This document shows positions 27,407 to 35,902 of a stretch of 48,104 nt of DNA, in pieces. Source of the DNA: Bacteroides sp. (GTDB taxonomy: Bacteria > Bacteroidota > Bacteroidia > Bacteroidales > Muribaculaceae); assembly GCA_014801485.1 (NCBI GenBank), contig JAAVEC010000008.1, positions 1 through 48,104 on the forward strand. The letters are read 5' to 3'. Position numbers and translations under genes: made by a program. The notes under the pieces are model-generated. The model was given only the letters and a program-made list of their open reading frames with translations. It was not told the origin of the DNA and ran no database searches. The number at the start of each line of letters is the position of its first letter. Position 1 is the stretch's first letter.

Positions 27407-27873
27407 TATCGCCGGGCGATGAAGAAGATGCCTATCTGCTCGATGCCGGGGACGGTGTCTACGCGCATCAGGTGGTGGATCCGGATGGTGTCGGCCGGGG
27501 AGAGCACCACGCCGCGCAGCACCGTGTCGGTGCGCTCGTAGGTGAGGCCCATGCCGCTTCCATGCCACGAGCCGAAGACGTCGGCGAGTTCCACGTTGGC
27601 CGCCGCGGTGTCGGCAGGCAGCAGGAGCTCAAGCCACAGGTTGCTGTAGGGATACTCCACGGAGTGGCGCACCGTCACGGCCACATCGCCGCGCACGGCA
27701 GCGGTGTCGGTCATGAGATGCATGGGGATGCAGAGGGTGTCGGTGAAGCGCCATCCGCCGGGGCTCACGGAGCGAAAGGCGCTGAACACCACTCGGCTGT
27801 CGCCATCCCTGCCGCATCCGGCAAGGAAGGTGCACGCGATGGCTGCGGCTATGGCAAGGAGCAGTGGGCGCAT
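27406..27873 (-). CDS. gldH: Gliding motility lipoprotein GldH
   Basis: Lipobox CTFLAGCG; WRFTDTLCIPM, YPYSNLWLELLLP, LSPADTIRIHHLMRVDTVPGIEQIGI. Confidence 0.85.
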   Translation of the reverse strand: MRPLLLAIAAAIACTFLAGCGRDGDSRVVFSAFRSVSPGGWRFTDTLCIPMHLMTDTAAVRGDVAVTVRHSVEYPYSNLWLELLLPADTAAANVELADVFGSWHGSGMGLTYERTDTVLRGVVLSPADTIRIHHLMRVDTVPGIEQIGIFFIARR

Positions 27874-27888
27874 GGCGATTCCCGTGGA

Positions 27889-29184
27889 TTATTGCTTGGG
27901 TTTGTTGTCGGATTCTCCGCGCGTGCCGCGGTTGCGGCCGGAGCGGCGGCGCTTGCCGCCTGCCGGACGCTGGGCGTCGGGTGCGTCGCCGCCCTTGCGC
28001 TCCTGCGCGGGCGCTCCTTCTCCCTGCTGCTTGCGCTGAGCCTGGGCATCGGCTGATCGCTTTGCACCTCCGCCACCGTTGCGGCGCTTCTTTTTCTTGG
28101 CCTTGTCGAAGCGGGTGAGATCGTCCTGGCCCAGCAGGTCGCCGTAGGCCGAGGCCTCTTTGGGCCGTGCCTGCTGCTCGGCGCTTTCGAGCGTGAGGGG
28201 CTTCTCGCCGGCTTTGTTGAGGGCTATCACTTCAAAGGCACGGTCGGCATCGATTGTCACGAGGTTCACGGCCATGCGTTTGTCGGTGCTGTAGGTGATC
28301 TGGCGCTTGAATATGTCGGTCTTGAAGTGGAAGTAGGTGGCATCAGCGGTTTCGAGGCGTATCTCCTTGCTGGGGAGGCTCTTGACGGCTTCCACGTAGG
28401 CGTCCACCTCAAAGTTGAGGCAGCATTTGAGCTTGGCGCACTGCCCGGCCAGCTTTTGGGGGTTGAGCGAGATGTCCTGGTATCGGGCGGCGCCGGTGGC
28501 CACGCTCACGAAATTTGTCATCCAGCTGGAGCAGCACAAGGGGCGTCCGCAGGGCCCGATGCCGCCTATGCGGCCGGCTTCCTGGCGCGCGCCTATCTGC
28601 TTCATCTCGATGCGCACCTTGAATTTCTCGGCGAGCACCTTGATGAGCTGGCGGAAGTCCACGCGCTCGTCGGCGATATAGTAGAAGATGGCTTTGTTGC
28701 CGTCGCCCTGGAATTCCACGTCGCCTATCTTCATGTTCAGGCCCAGGTCTTCGGCGATGCGCCGGGCGCGAATCATCGTTTCGTGCTCGCGGGCGCGTGC
28801 CTCGCGGTATTTTTCGAGGTCGGCGGCCTTGGCCTTGCGGAACACGCGCTTGATTTCGCCCTCGTTCTTGGAGCGGCGGCGCAGGCGCAGGCGCACGAGT
28901 GGACCGGTGAGCGTCACCTGGCCTATGTCGTGGCCGGGCGTGGCCTCCACGGCCACCATGTCGCCCACCTCAAGCGGCAGATGGGTGGAGTTGCGGTAGA
29001 TGCCCTTGCGGGTGTTCTTGAACTGCACCTCCACGAGGTCGCACTCGCCCGCAGGGATGTCGGCCAGCCAGTCGTAGTCGGTGAGTTTGCCGCGCGGCTC
29101 GCTGCCGCAGCCGCTGCACGAGCGGCCACACGCGCCGGCGGAGCATCCGCCGCAGCCGTCGCAGTCTTTTTCCTTGTCTGTCAT
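27889..29184 (-). CDS. ricT: PSP1 domain protein, RicT/YaaT-like
   Basis: YYIADERVDFRQLIKVLAEKFKVRIEMKQIGARQEAGRIGGIGPCGRPLCCSSW; NPQKLAGQCAKLKCCLNFE; Cys-rich N-terminus and basic C-terminal tail. Confidence 0.92.
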   Translation of the reverse strand: MTDKEKDCDGCGGCSAGACGRSCSGCGSEPRGKLTDYDWLADIPAGECDLVEVQFKNTRKGIYRNSTHLPLEVGDMVAVEATPGHDIGQVTLTGPLVRLRLRRRSKNEGEIKRVFRKAKAADLEKYREARAREHETMIRARRIAEDLGLNMKIGDVEFQGDGNKAIFYYIADERVDFRQLIKVLAEKFKVRIEMKQIGARQEAGRIGGIGPCGRPLCCSSWMTNFVSVATGAARYQDISLNPQKLAGQCAKLKCCLNFEVDAYVEAVKSLPSKEIRLETADATYFHFKTDIFKRQITYSTDKRMAVNLVTIDADRAFEVIALNKAGEKPLTLESAEQQARPKEASAYGDLLGQDDLTRFDKAKKKKRRNGGGGAKRSADAQAQRKQQGEGAPAQERKGGDAPDAQRPAGGKRRRSGRNRGTRGESDNKPKQ

Positions 29185-29186
29185 GA

Positions 29187-30734
29187 CTACTTGGCGAAGC
29201 TAACGGCGCGGGTCTCGCGGATCACGGTGATTTTCACCTGTCCCGGATATGTCATTTCGTCCTGGATGCGGCGCGCGATCTCGGCCGAGAGCTTTTCGGT
29301 CTCGGCGTCGTCGATCTTGTCGGCTCCCACGATCACGCGCAGCTCGCGGCCTGCCTGGATGGCATAGGTCTTGAGCACGCCCGGGTAGCTGAGGGCCAGC
29401 TGTTCGAGGTCGTTGAGGCGCTTGATGTAGGCTTCCACAATCTCGCGGCGGGCACCGGGACGCGCACCGCTGATGGCGTCGCACACCTGCACGATGGGTG
29501 CCAGCAGCGAGGTCTGCTCCACTTCGTCGTGGTGGGCGCCTATGGCGTTGCAGATTTCAGGCTTTTCCTTGTACTTCTCGGCCAGCTTCATGCCCAGGAG
29601 TGCGTGGGGCAGTTCGGGTTCCTCGTCGGGCACCTTGCCTATGTCGTGCAGCAGGCCCGCGCGGCGTGCTTTCTTGGGGTTGAGGCCCAGCTCCGAGGCC
29701 ATTATGGCGCAGAGGTTGGCCGTCTCGCGCGAGTGCTGGAGCAGGTTCTGGCCGTAGCTGGAGCGGTATTTCATCTTGCCCACGAGGCGGATCAGGTCGG
29801 GGTGCAGTCCGTGTATGCCCAGGTCGATGGCGGTGCGCTTGCCCGTCTCCACGATTTCTTCTTCAATCTGCTTGCGCACCTTGGCCACCACCTCTTCGAT
29901 GCGGGCCGGGTGGATGCGGCCGTCGGCCACCAGCTGGTGCAGGGCCAGGCGCGCAATCTCGCGGCGCACCGGGTCGAAGCCGCTCAGCACGATTGCCTCG
30001 GGAGTGTCGTCCACGATGATTTCAATGCCCGTGGCGGCTTCCAGGGCGCGGATGTTGCGACCCTCGCGACCGATGATGCGGCCCTTGATTTCGTCGCTGT
30101 CGATATGAAACACCGTCACGCTGTTTTCGATAGCCGTCTCCGTGGCCACGCGCTGGATGCTCTGCACCACGATGCGCTTTGCCTCCTTATTGGCCGTGAG
30201 CTTGGCCTCGTCCATGATATCGTTGATATAGCCTGCGGCTGCCGTCTTGGCCTCGTCGCGCAGCGATTCCACGAGCTTCTCGCGGGCTTCGTCGCTGCTC
30301 AGGCCGCTGATGTGCTCAAGCTGCTCGCGGGCTTGCGCCACGAGCTTGTCGAGCTCTCCGCGGCGTGCCTCCACGGCAGCTTCCCGTGCCTCCACGGCGG
30401 CCGCGCGGGATTCTATCTCGTTGCGAGCGCGCTGGTTTTCGCTCTGCTGCTGGTTGAGCTGGAGCTCGCGCTGCTTGAGCTTGGCATCGCGCTGGTCGGC
30501 CTGGCTCTGGCGACGCGCGGCCTGCTTCTCGGCATCGGTGGTGATTTTCATGGCCTCCTCGCGTCCTTCGAGCTCGCGGGTGCGCTTGATGTCGTCGGCC
30601 TCGCGTTCTGCATCGGCCACTATCTCCTTTGCCCTTGTGCGCGCCATGCTGCGCTGCATCCAGATGGTGATGCCGGCGGCGAGAGCCGCAGCCACCACTA
30701 TCAGGGCTATTGTTGTGATGAGATTGAATGTCAT
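29187..30734 (-). CDS. rny: Ribonuclease Y
   Basis: N-terminal TM, long coiled coil, KH ([19 protein letters not shown]) and HD ([21 protein letters not shown]) domains. Confidence 0.96.
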   Translation of the reverse strand: MTFNLITTIALIVVAAALAAGITIWMQRSMARTRAKEIVADAEREADDIKRTRELEGREEAMKITTDAEKQAARRQSQADQRDAKLKQRELQLNQQQSENQRARNEIESRAAAVEAREAAVEARRGELDKLVAQAREQLEHISGLSSDEAREKLVESLRDEAKTAAAGYINDIMDEAKLTANKEAKRIVVQSIQRVATETAIENSVTVFHIDSDEIKGRIIGREGRNIRALEAATGIEIIVDDTPEAIVLSGFDPVRREIARLALHQLVADGRIHPARIEEVVAKVRKQIEEEIVETGKRTAIDLGIHGLHPDLIRLVGKMKYRSSYGQNLLQHSRETANLCAIMASELGLNPKKARRAGLLHDIGKVPDEEPELPHALLGMKLAEKYKEKPEICNAIGAHHDEVEQTSLLAPIVQVCDAISGARPGARREIVEAYIKRLNDLEQLALSYPGVLKTYAIQAGRELRVIVGADKIDDAETEKLSAEIARRIQDEMTYPGQVKITVIRETRAVSFAK

Positions 30735-30792
30735 ATTCTTTAAGCTATTCTATATTTGGGGTTCATTATTAAGGTTCTACAATAACACAAAA

Positions 30793-30831
30793 CGCACCGG
30801 CATGCGACCACATGGAGGTCGTGCGGGTGCG
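30793..30831 (-). terminator. Terminator-like hairpin in the zapA-rny gap
   Basis: - strand CGCACC..CGACC-tccatgt-GGTCG..GGTGCG followed by TTTTGTGTT. Confidence 0.5.
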
Positions 30832-30894
30832 GGCAGGGGGGGGAGGGGTGTCCGATTCGTTGCAGTGGGTGGAGCTCCGGCCTCTGTCGGTAGC

Positions 30895-31200
30895 TCATTG
30901 GCGGGCGTCGCCCATTTCGGGCTCAAGAATCTTGTCGAGATTCTGCTCAAAGCGGTCGAGGATATCGGCCTGCGCTTCCAGCAGCTCGTTTTTGCGGTAG
31001 TAAAGCTCGGCAAAGGCCAGTGCCACGCGGGCCATCACTTCCATGGGCGATTGCCTTCGTCCGGCTTCACGCCACTTGTCGTAGAGCTTGTTCACGTGGT
31101 GCTCGGCCCTGCGGTAAATGGCTTCTTCCTCGCGCTTGATGGAGAACTTTATGGGTTCCACATCGGCAATCTTTATTGTTATGCGTAGAGTGTCGGTCAT
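30895..31200 (-). CDS. zapA: Cell division protein ZapA
   Basis: MTDTLRITIKIADVEPIKFSIKREEEAIYRRAEHHVNKLYDKWRE; position upstream of rny. Confidence 0.88.
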   Translation of the reverse strand: MTDTLRITIKIADVEPIKFSIKREEEAIYRRAEHHVNKLYDKWREAGRRQSPMEVMARVALAFAELYYRKNELLEAQADILDRFEQNLDKILEPEMGDARQ

Positions 31201-31234
31201 CAGTCAGCAACGATTCGGGGCATCGGTGGAGCGC

Positions 31235-31528
31235 TCAGTCGTTGAGATCGGCTATGCAACTGTCGATATCCCGCACCAATTCCGCAATCATCTCCCGCGT
31301 GGCCTCAAGCTCGTCGCCGGAAGCCGCCACCGTGTGGCTCACCGTGAGATATTCGATGCGCAGCTCCAGGGCTTCACGCTCCCGGCGGCTCCGCTCAAGC
31401 TCCTCGTTGAGCCTGGCCACTTCGGCACGAGCCTCTTCGAGACGTTTCTGCATCAGTGCATATTTCTCGAACACGAGCGTGGTCTTGGCATTGACGCGCT
31501 CAAGCTGTTGCTGAAGGTCGAGGGCCAT
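31235..31528 (-). CDS. Small coiled-coil protein (97 aa), possibly ZapB-like
   Basis: Heptad-rich sequence LEEARAEVARLNEELERSRREREALELRIEYL, directly upstream of zapA. Confidence 0.65.
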   Translation of the reverse strand: MALDLQQQLERVNAKTTLVFEKYALMQKRLEEARAEVARLNEELERSRREREALELRIEYLTVSHTVAASGDELEATREMIAELVRDIDSCIADLND

Positions 31529-31544
31529 GATATTGGAATTTCCA

Positions 31545-31552
31545 CAAAATTA
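31545..31552 (-). promoter_or_regulatory. -7 box TAATTTTG for the coiled-coil/zapA/rny/ricT cluster
   Basis: TAnnTTTG match, 16 bp upstream of the start codon. Confidence 0.5.
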
Positions 31553-31640
31553 CATTATTTTTCTCAGCCCAGCAAAAAAACGGCAAAAAAATTGTAAAAA
31601 TGAAACAAACCTAAATCGCGGCACCCCCACTACGCCGTAC

Positions 31641-31660
31641 GGCCGCTTTTCAAAGCGTCC
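31641..31660. repeat. Palindromic motif GGCCGCTTTTCAAAGCGTCC related to 224-243
   Basis: Same arms with central TC instead of GA. Confidence 0.55.
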
Positions 31661-31739
31661 ACCCATCAAAGCGAAAGGCCGCGGAGAATTTTGCAGCGCC
31701 TCTCAGAGCATCGGATTATCGCCTGTGAATTCCGGGAAT

Positions 31740-31791
31740 AAAAAAAAGAATGAGAAACGCTAAACCCGAAGGTTCTGCTATTTCTCATTCT
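31740..31791 (-). terminator. Rho-independent terminator of tRNA-Asp
   Basis: - strand AGAATGAGAAA...AACC-TTCG-GGTT...TTTCTCATTCT then TTTTTTT. Confidence 0.85.
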
Positions 31792-31802
31792 CCTCTCTCC
31801 TC

Positions 31803-31879
31803 TGGCGGTATGGACGGGACTCGAACCCGCGACCCCCTGCGTGACAGGCAGGTATTCTAACCAGCTGAACTACCACACC
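31803..31879 (-). tRNA. tRNA-Asp (anticodon GTC), CCA encoded
   Basis: GGTGTGGTAGTTCAGCTGGTTAGAATACCTGCCTGTCACGCAGGGGGTCGCGGGTTCGAGTCCCGTCCATACCGCCA; complete cloverleaf. Confidence 0.96.
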
Positions 31880-31942
31880 GTTTAACATTAGCCTCGCTTG
31901 GCTCTCGGTGGAGAGGCATTAGCTTCGTTGCTTTTGCGAGTG

Positions 31943-31950
31943 CAAAGTTA
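31943..31950 (-). promoter_or_regulatory. -7 box TAACTTTG for tRNA-Asp
   Basis: TTG-N20-TAACTTTG upstream of the tRNA. Confidence 0.6.
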
Positions 31951-32018
31951 GGGCACTTTTTTCATTCCTGCAAATTTTTTGGCAAGTTTTTTTCAAAAAA
32001 ATGCATTTTTTTTGAGAC

Positions 32019-32453
32019 TTAAAGCGTTCTGCCCTCATACTCAGATATTTTGCTGTGCCATTCGTCGGAGATGGGCACGGAGCGCACGTTCACGGGGTCG
32101 AAGCCGGCCATGATGGTGTGGCAAATGCACTTCACGTCGCCGGTGGTGGCGTTGACCACGCGCTGCTCCAGGCGCAGCGACTTGTCGCCGATGCTCTCGA
32201 TGCCGGTGAGCACCTCGATGGGTTCTTCGAGATAGGCCGGGGAGTAGAAATTGCAGGTGATATTGACGATCACGAGGCTCTCGGCCTTGCCGTCAAACAC
32301 TCCTCCCAGGGCTGTGAAATATTTCACCTTGGCCAGGTCCATGAGCTGGAAGTAGATGGAGTTGTTGACGTGGCCCATGGGGTCGATGTCGAGGAATCGC
32401 AGCTGCACGGGGGTGCGGTGGCGGAAGGTGAATGTGGGTTGCGGTACGTTCAT
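32019..32453 (-). CDS. Acyl-CoA thioesterase (4HBT hot-dog fold)
   Basis: RFLDIDPMGHVNNSIYFQLMDLAKVKYF. Confidence 0.9.
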   Translation of the reverse strand: MNVPQPTFTFRHRTPVQLRFLDIDPMGHVNNSIYFQLMDLAKVKYFTALGGVFDGKAESLVIVNITCNFYSPAYLEEPIEVLTGIESIGDKSLRLEQRVVNATTGDVKCICHTIMAGFDPVNVRSVPISDEWHSKISEYEGRTL

Positions 32454-32454
32454 A

Positions 32455-32745
32455 TCAGTGAAAAGCTATTGCATTGATAACGTTTTTGCCGGCGGCCTCG
32501 TTCAGGCGGTCGATGATGGCCGTGCGCATCATTCCCAGCTCGCTCTTCAGGGGAGCGGAGGTGATCACCACGTGCAGGGTGCCTGCATCGATCCAGCGGC
32601 GGGCGGTGTGGCGGTTGATGGTGGGGCCCATCACTTCGCTCCATAGAAAGCAGATGCGCTGGGCGTCGTAGTTGTCGCGGCTGCCGCTGCTGTCGATGAA
32701 GCTGTCGATGAGCGAGCCTATGCTCCGGGCTTCCGTGCGCTTCAT
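32455..32745 (-). CDS. DUF721 domain-containing protein
   Basis: MKRTEARSIGSLIDSFI...WSEVMGPTINRHTARRWIDAGTLHVVITSAPLKSELGMMR; overlaps the recF stop. Confidence 0.85.
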   Translation of the reverse strand: MKRTEARSIGSLIDSFIDSSGSRDNYDAQRICFLWSEVMGPTINRHTARRWIDAGTLHVVITSAPLKSELGMMRTAIIDRLNEAAGKNVINAIAFH

Positions 32746-33854
32746 GCGGTGATGGGGGTGAAACTGCCGTGATCCACGCTCCAGAGGCGATGGTCGGCGC
32801 CCATGTGGGCCACGATTTCGTCGAGGTGTCGGCGGTTGGTGTCGGTGATGAATGTCTGGCCGAAGGCTCCGGGGGCGGCCACGGTGGCGATGATGCGCTC
32901 CACGCGGCCGGCGTCGAGCTTGTCGAAGATGTCGTCGAGCAGCAGCAGCGGCTGCATCCCGCAGGCTTGGGCGAGGAATTCGTATTGAGCCAGGCGCAGG
33001 GCTATGGTGAAGGTCTTGCACTGGCCCTGGGAGGCCGTGCGGCGCACGGGCAGCCCGTCGAGCGTGAGCTCAAGGTCGTCGCGATGGGGGCCGGCGGTGG
33101 TGTGGCGCACGGCGGTGTCGCGTGCCAGGCGCTCGCGCAGCAGGGCCGAGAGGGGCCCGGCGGAGTGGCCGGGGGCAAGGTGGGAGCTCAGGGTGATGGC
33201 CGGCTGCTCGCCACTGCCGGATATGGCTGCGTAGTAGCGCTCGAAGATCTGCGCGAGGCGGCCCGTCCATTCGTGGCGGGTGCGTGCTATATAGGCCGCC
33301 GGAGCGTCCATCTGGAAGTCGATGGTTTCGAGCAGGGCAGTGTCGGCAATGCCGTCGCGCAGCAGGCGGTTGCGCTGCTCAAGCAAGGCGGCATAGCGGA
33401 TGGCGGCGTCGAGATAGCGGGGGTCGGCCTGGCTTATCACCATATCGGCGAAGCGGCGGCGCTCCTCGCCGCTGCCCGTGATGAGATCCATGTCGGCGGG
33501 GCTCACCATCACCAGGGGCAGCAGGCCTATGTGGGCGCTTATGCGCTTGTATTCCTTGCCTCCGCGCTTGAAGCTCTTGCGGCGGCCGCGCTGAAGGCCG
33601 GCGATGATCTCCTCGGGAGTGCCGCTGCGGGTGTAGAGGCCGCGCAGGATGGCAAAGTCCTCGCCGTTGCGGATGAGCATCTGGTCCGGCGCGCCGGTGA
33701 AGCTCTTGGTGAAGCTGAGCAGGTGCAGGGCGTCGAGCAGGTTGCTCTTGCCCATGCCGTTGTTGCCCAGCAGGCAATTCACCTTTGGCGAGAATTCGAG
33801 CCGCGCACGGGCGATGTTTTTAAAGTTGGTTATGTCTATCTCGTTGAGGGTCAT
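32742..33854 (-). CDS. recF: DNA replication/repair protein RecF
   Basis: NCLLGNNGMGKSNLLDALHLLSFTKSF, TAGPHRDDLELTL, LLLLDDIFDKLDAGR. Confidence 0.95.
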   Translation of the reverse strand: MTLNEIDITNFKNIARARLEFSPKVNCLLGNNGMGKSNLLDALHLLSFTKSFTGAPDQMLIRNGEDFAILRGLYTRSGTPEEIIAGLQRGRRKSFKRGGKEYKRISAHIGLLPLVMVSPADMDLITGSGEERRRFADMVISQADPRYLDAAIRYAALLEQRNRLLRDGIADTALLETIDFQMDAPAAYIARTRHEWTGRLAQIFERYYAAISGSGEQPAITLSSHLAPGHSAGPLSALLRERLARDTAVRHTTAGPHRDDLELTLDGLPVRRTASQGQCKTFTIALRLAQYEFLAQACGMQPLLLLDDIFDKLDAGRVERIIATVAAPGAFGQTFITDTNRRHLDEIVAHMGADHRLWSVDHGSFTPITA

Positions 33855-34666
33855 TGCTTGGCGAAGGCCTCGTTGAAGAAGAGCAGGTGGTAGAGGATGC
33901 TGTTGGCCCAGTAGGCGTGGCTGTGGCGTCCCGGCCTCTCGGTGTAGTCGTGGGGCACGCCGGCGTCGAGCAGGCTCTGATGCAGATTGCGGTTCACCTG
34001 AGCGAAGAAGTCGTCCACGCCGCAGTCGATGATGATGTTGAGGCTGCCGGGCTCAATGGCAGGAAGCACGGTGGCCACGGTGTGGCTGTTCCAGAGCTCG
34101 GGATCGGCATCGATACCTGCGCCCAGGCGCTGCGCCATCTTCCACGACTTGGGGAAGGGGCGGATGTCCACGCCGCCGCTCATGGAGCCTGCGCTGCCCC
34201 AGAGCTCGGGGTGGCGTGCTGCCAGATACAGGGCTCCGTGGCCGCCCATGCTCAGGCCGGTGATGGCACGCTTGTCGCGCGAGGGGATGGTGGGATAATT
34301 GGCGTCGATAAAGGGCACGAGCTCCTTGGTGATGAAGGATTCCATCTGCATTCCGGGCTGCACGGGGCTGTCCCAGTACCAGGAGTCGCGGCCGTCGGGC
34401 ATCACCAGCACCACGCCATAGGCGTCGGCCAGGGCAGGAAGGTCGGGCCGGGTGATGTTGAGCCACGAGCTATAGTCGCCGTCGTAGCCGTTGAGGATGT
34501 AGACCACCGGAACGGGGCTGGCGGCCGAAGCGGCATCGGGGGTCACTACCGACACTTTCATGGGCGTGTCGAGAAATTTTGCCGGCACCGTCACGGTGTC
34601 GACCTTTGCTGCCTTGGCCGCAGTGGCAGCCAGCAGCAGAATTATCAGGGTGAAGATTTTTTGCAT
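33851..34666 (-). CDS. Esterase family protein (putative esterase/XynZ-like)
   Basis: Signal peptide; VVYILNGYDGDYSSWLNITRPD, AITGLSMGGHGALYLAARHPELWG (GLSMGG nucleophile elbow). Confidence 0.92.
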   Translation of the reverse strand: MQKIFTLIILLLAATAAKAAKVDTVTVPAKFLDTPMKVSVVTPDAASAASPVPVVYILNGYDGDYSSWLNITRPDLPALADAYGVVLVMPDGRDSWYWDSPVQPGMQMESFITKELVPFIDANYPTIPSRDKRAITGLSMGGHGALYLAARHPELWGSAGSMSGGVDIRPFPKSWKMAQRLGAGIDADPELWNSHTVATVLPAIEPGSLNIIIDCGVDDFFAQVNRNLHQSLLDAGVPHDYTERPGRHSHAYWANSILYHLLFFNEAFAKQ

Positions 34667-34695
34667 ATCCGGATGTGTGTGTGATTAGCGCACTG

Positions 34696-34703
34696 CAAAG
34701 GTA
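34696..34703 (-). promoter_or_regulatory. -7 box TACCTTTG upstream of the esterase gene
   Basis: TAnnTTTG match, 29 bp before the start. Confidence 0.6.
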
Positions 34704-34768
34704 CTACATTGGCGCGAAAAAAACAAACCGGACAAGACAGGGCGAAAAGATACAAAACGACAAAAAGA

Positions 34769-34801
34769 ACAAAAGGAACTAAGGTTTTTAGTTCCTTTTG
34801 T
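34769..34801 (-). terminator. Strong stem-loop terminator (14-bp perfect stem, 5-nt loop)
   Basis: ACAAAAGGAACTAA-N5-TTAGTTCCTTTTGT, followed on the - strand by TCTTTTTG. Confidence 0.75.
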
Positions 34802-34875
34802 CGATTATTGCTTTTGTGAAAAACCGAAACCCGGTATTGGACTTAAAAAAACGGCCCAATATTGGGGAAGGGATT

Positions 34876-35577
34876 CTAATTATTCAGAAGATCCTTAGCT
34901 TTGTCGGTATCGATGTACTTTTCATTCCATTCTTTCAGAGTGGCAGAGGATACCGATTGTAAATGCACGATGTCGAACGCACCATCGTCATAGGCACGCA
35001 CAAACCACATATTGTCATCGTCTACATCTACGAGCTTGTAGGATCTAAGAATCCAGCAGTCGAGCACGCCTGTTGAGGCATCGTAGGTGTAGGTGCCGTT
35101 TTCGGCACAAAAATATTCATTAGGGTCCTCTATTCCCACCAAACCCGGCAGCCAGCAATAATATTTGATATATTGGCCTGCCTTGTCGAAATACAATTTC
35201 AAGTCCAAATCGCCGCCCACCCAGTCGGCCAGAAAATCGGTTTCTTCAAAGCGATATACGAAGCCGGACTCGCTGGCAGTATATTTACGGTTTATATAAT
35301 TCTTCATTAGTTTCCATCCCTTCCCGGAGATAGACTTCACTACCGTTTCACGGTCGGGGAATCCACTTGACAAGTCGGCATTGATATGCGCAGCTCCGCT
35401 TTCGTCTACCCATAGTTGAAACGGGAAACGCTCATCATAGCTTATGCCTTTTTCAGGGACTTCGTGTTTGTCGGCTTCGTCGGCACGCGGCTCATCCGTC
35501 GACTCCGACGCACATGCACCCAGAGCAACCGCTGCAATCAGTACCAGACTTGCAGTCCAATAAAGTCTTTTAATCAT
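34876..35577 (-). CDS. Hypothetical lipoprotein (233 aa)
   Basis: Signal peptide with lipobox VALGACAS; no domain recognised; has its own promoter and terminator. Confidence 0.75.
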   Translation of the reverse strand: MIKRLYWTASLVLIAAVALGACASESTDEPRADEADKHEVPEKGISYDERFPFQLWVDESGAAHINADLSSGFPDRETVVKSISGKGWKLMKNYINRKYTASESGFVYRFEETDFLADWVGGDLDLKLYFDKAGQYIKYYCWLPGLVGIEDPNEYFCAENGTYTYDASTGVLDCWILRSYKLVDVDDDNMWFVRAYDDGAFDIVHLQSVSSATLKEWNEKYIDTDKAKDLLNN

Positions 35578-35648
35578 ATCGAAATTTCTAATTTTTTCAA
35601 TAAAATACGTCGGTCGCGTATTTTAGCATAATACTATTGATGTTTTTG

Positions 35649-35656
35649 CAAAGATA
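35649..35656 (-). promoter_or_regulatory. -7 box TATCTTTG for the lipoprotein gene
   Basis: TAnnTTTG match. Confidence 0.5.
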
Positions 35657-35853
35657 TATATAATAATATTTTAGGTGTTATATTTAACTGATTTTAACCT
35701 TTAATTAGCTATATTCAACCGCGAAAGCGCTATATGTGATGAATCTCGTCGCCGGCAGCCCCGGGACGAGCGGGAGATAAAAGCTACAAAACGACAAATC
35801 AGCAATTTGACATGTGGAGAAACGGACGTATTGCCTCGGCAGGGTCGTAAAAA

Positions 35854-35882
35854 GCAAGCCCCGCCGGGAGGGCGAGGCTTGC
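35854..35882 (-). terminator. Terminator of the Sus-like operon
   Basis: - strand GCAAGCCTCGCC-CTCCC-GGCGGGGCTTGC followed by TTTTTACG. Confidence 0.8.
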
Positions 35883-35902
35883 AGATGGGGATGTGGCAGT
35901 GT

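Noticed and set aside
30745-30894. 6S RNA in the zapA-rny gap (by analogy with E. coli zapA-ssrS)
   Set aside because: The sequence forms two local hairpins, not a long rod with a central bubble; treated as intergenic/terminator structure.
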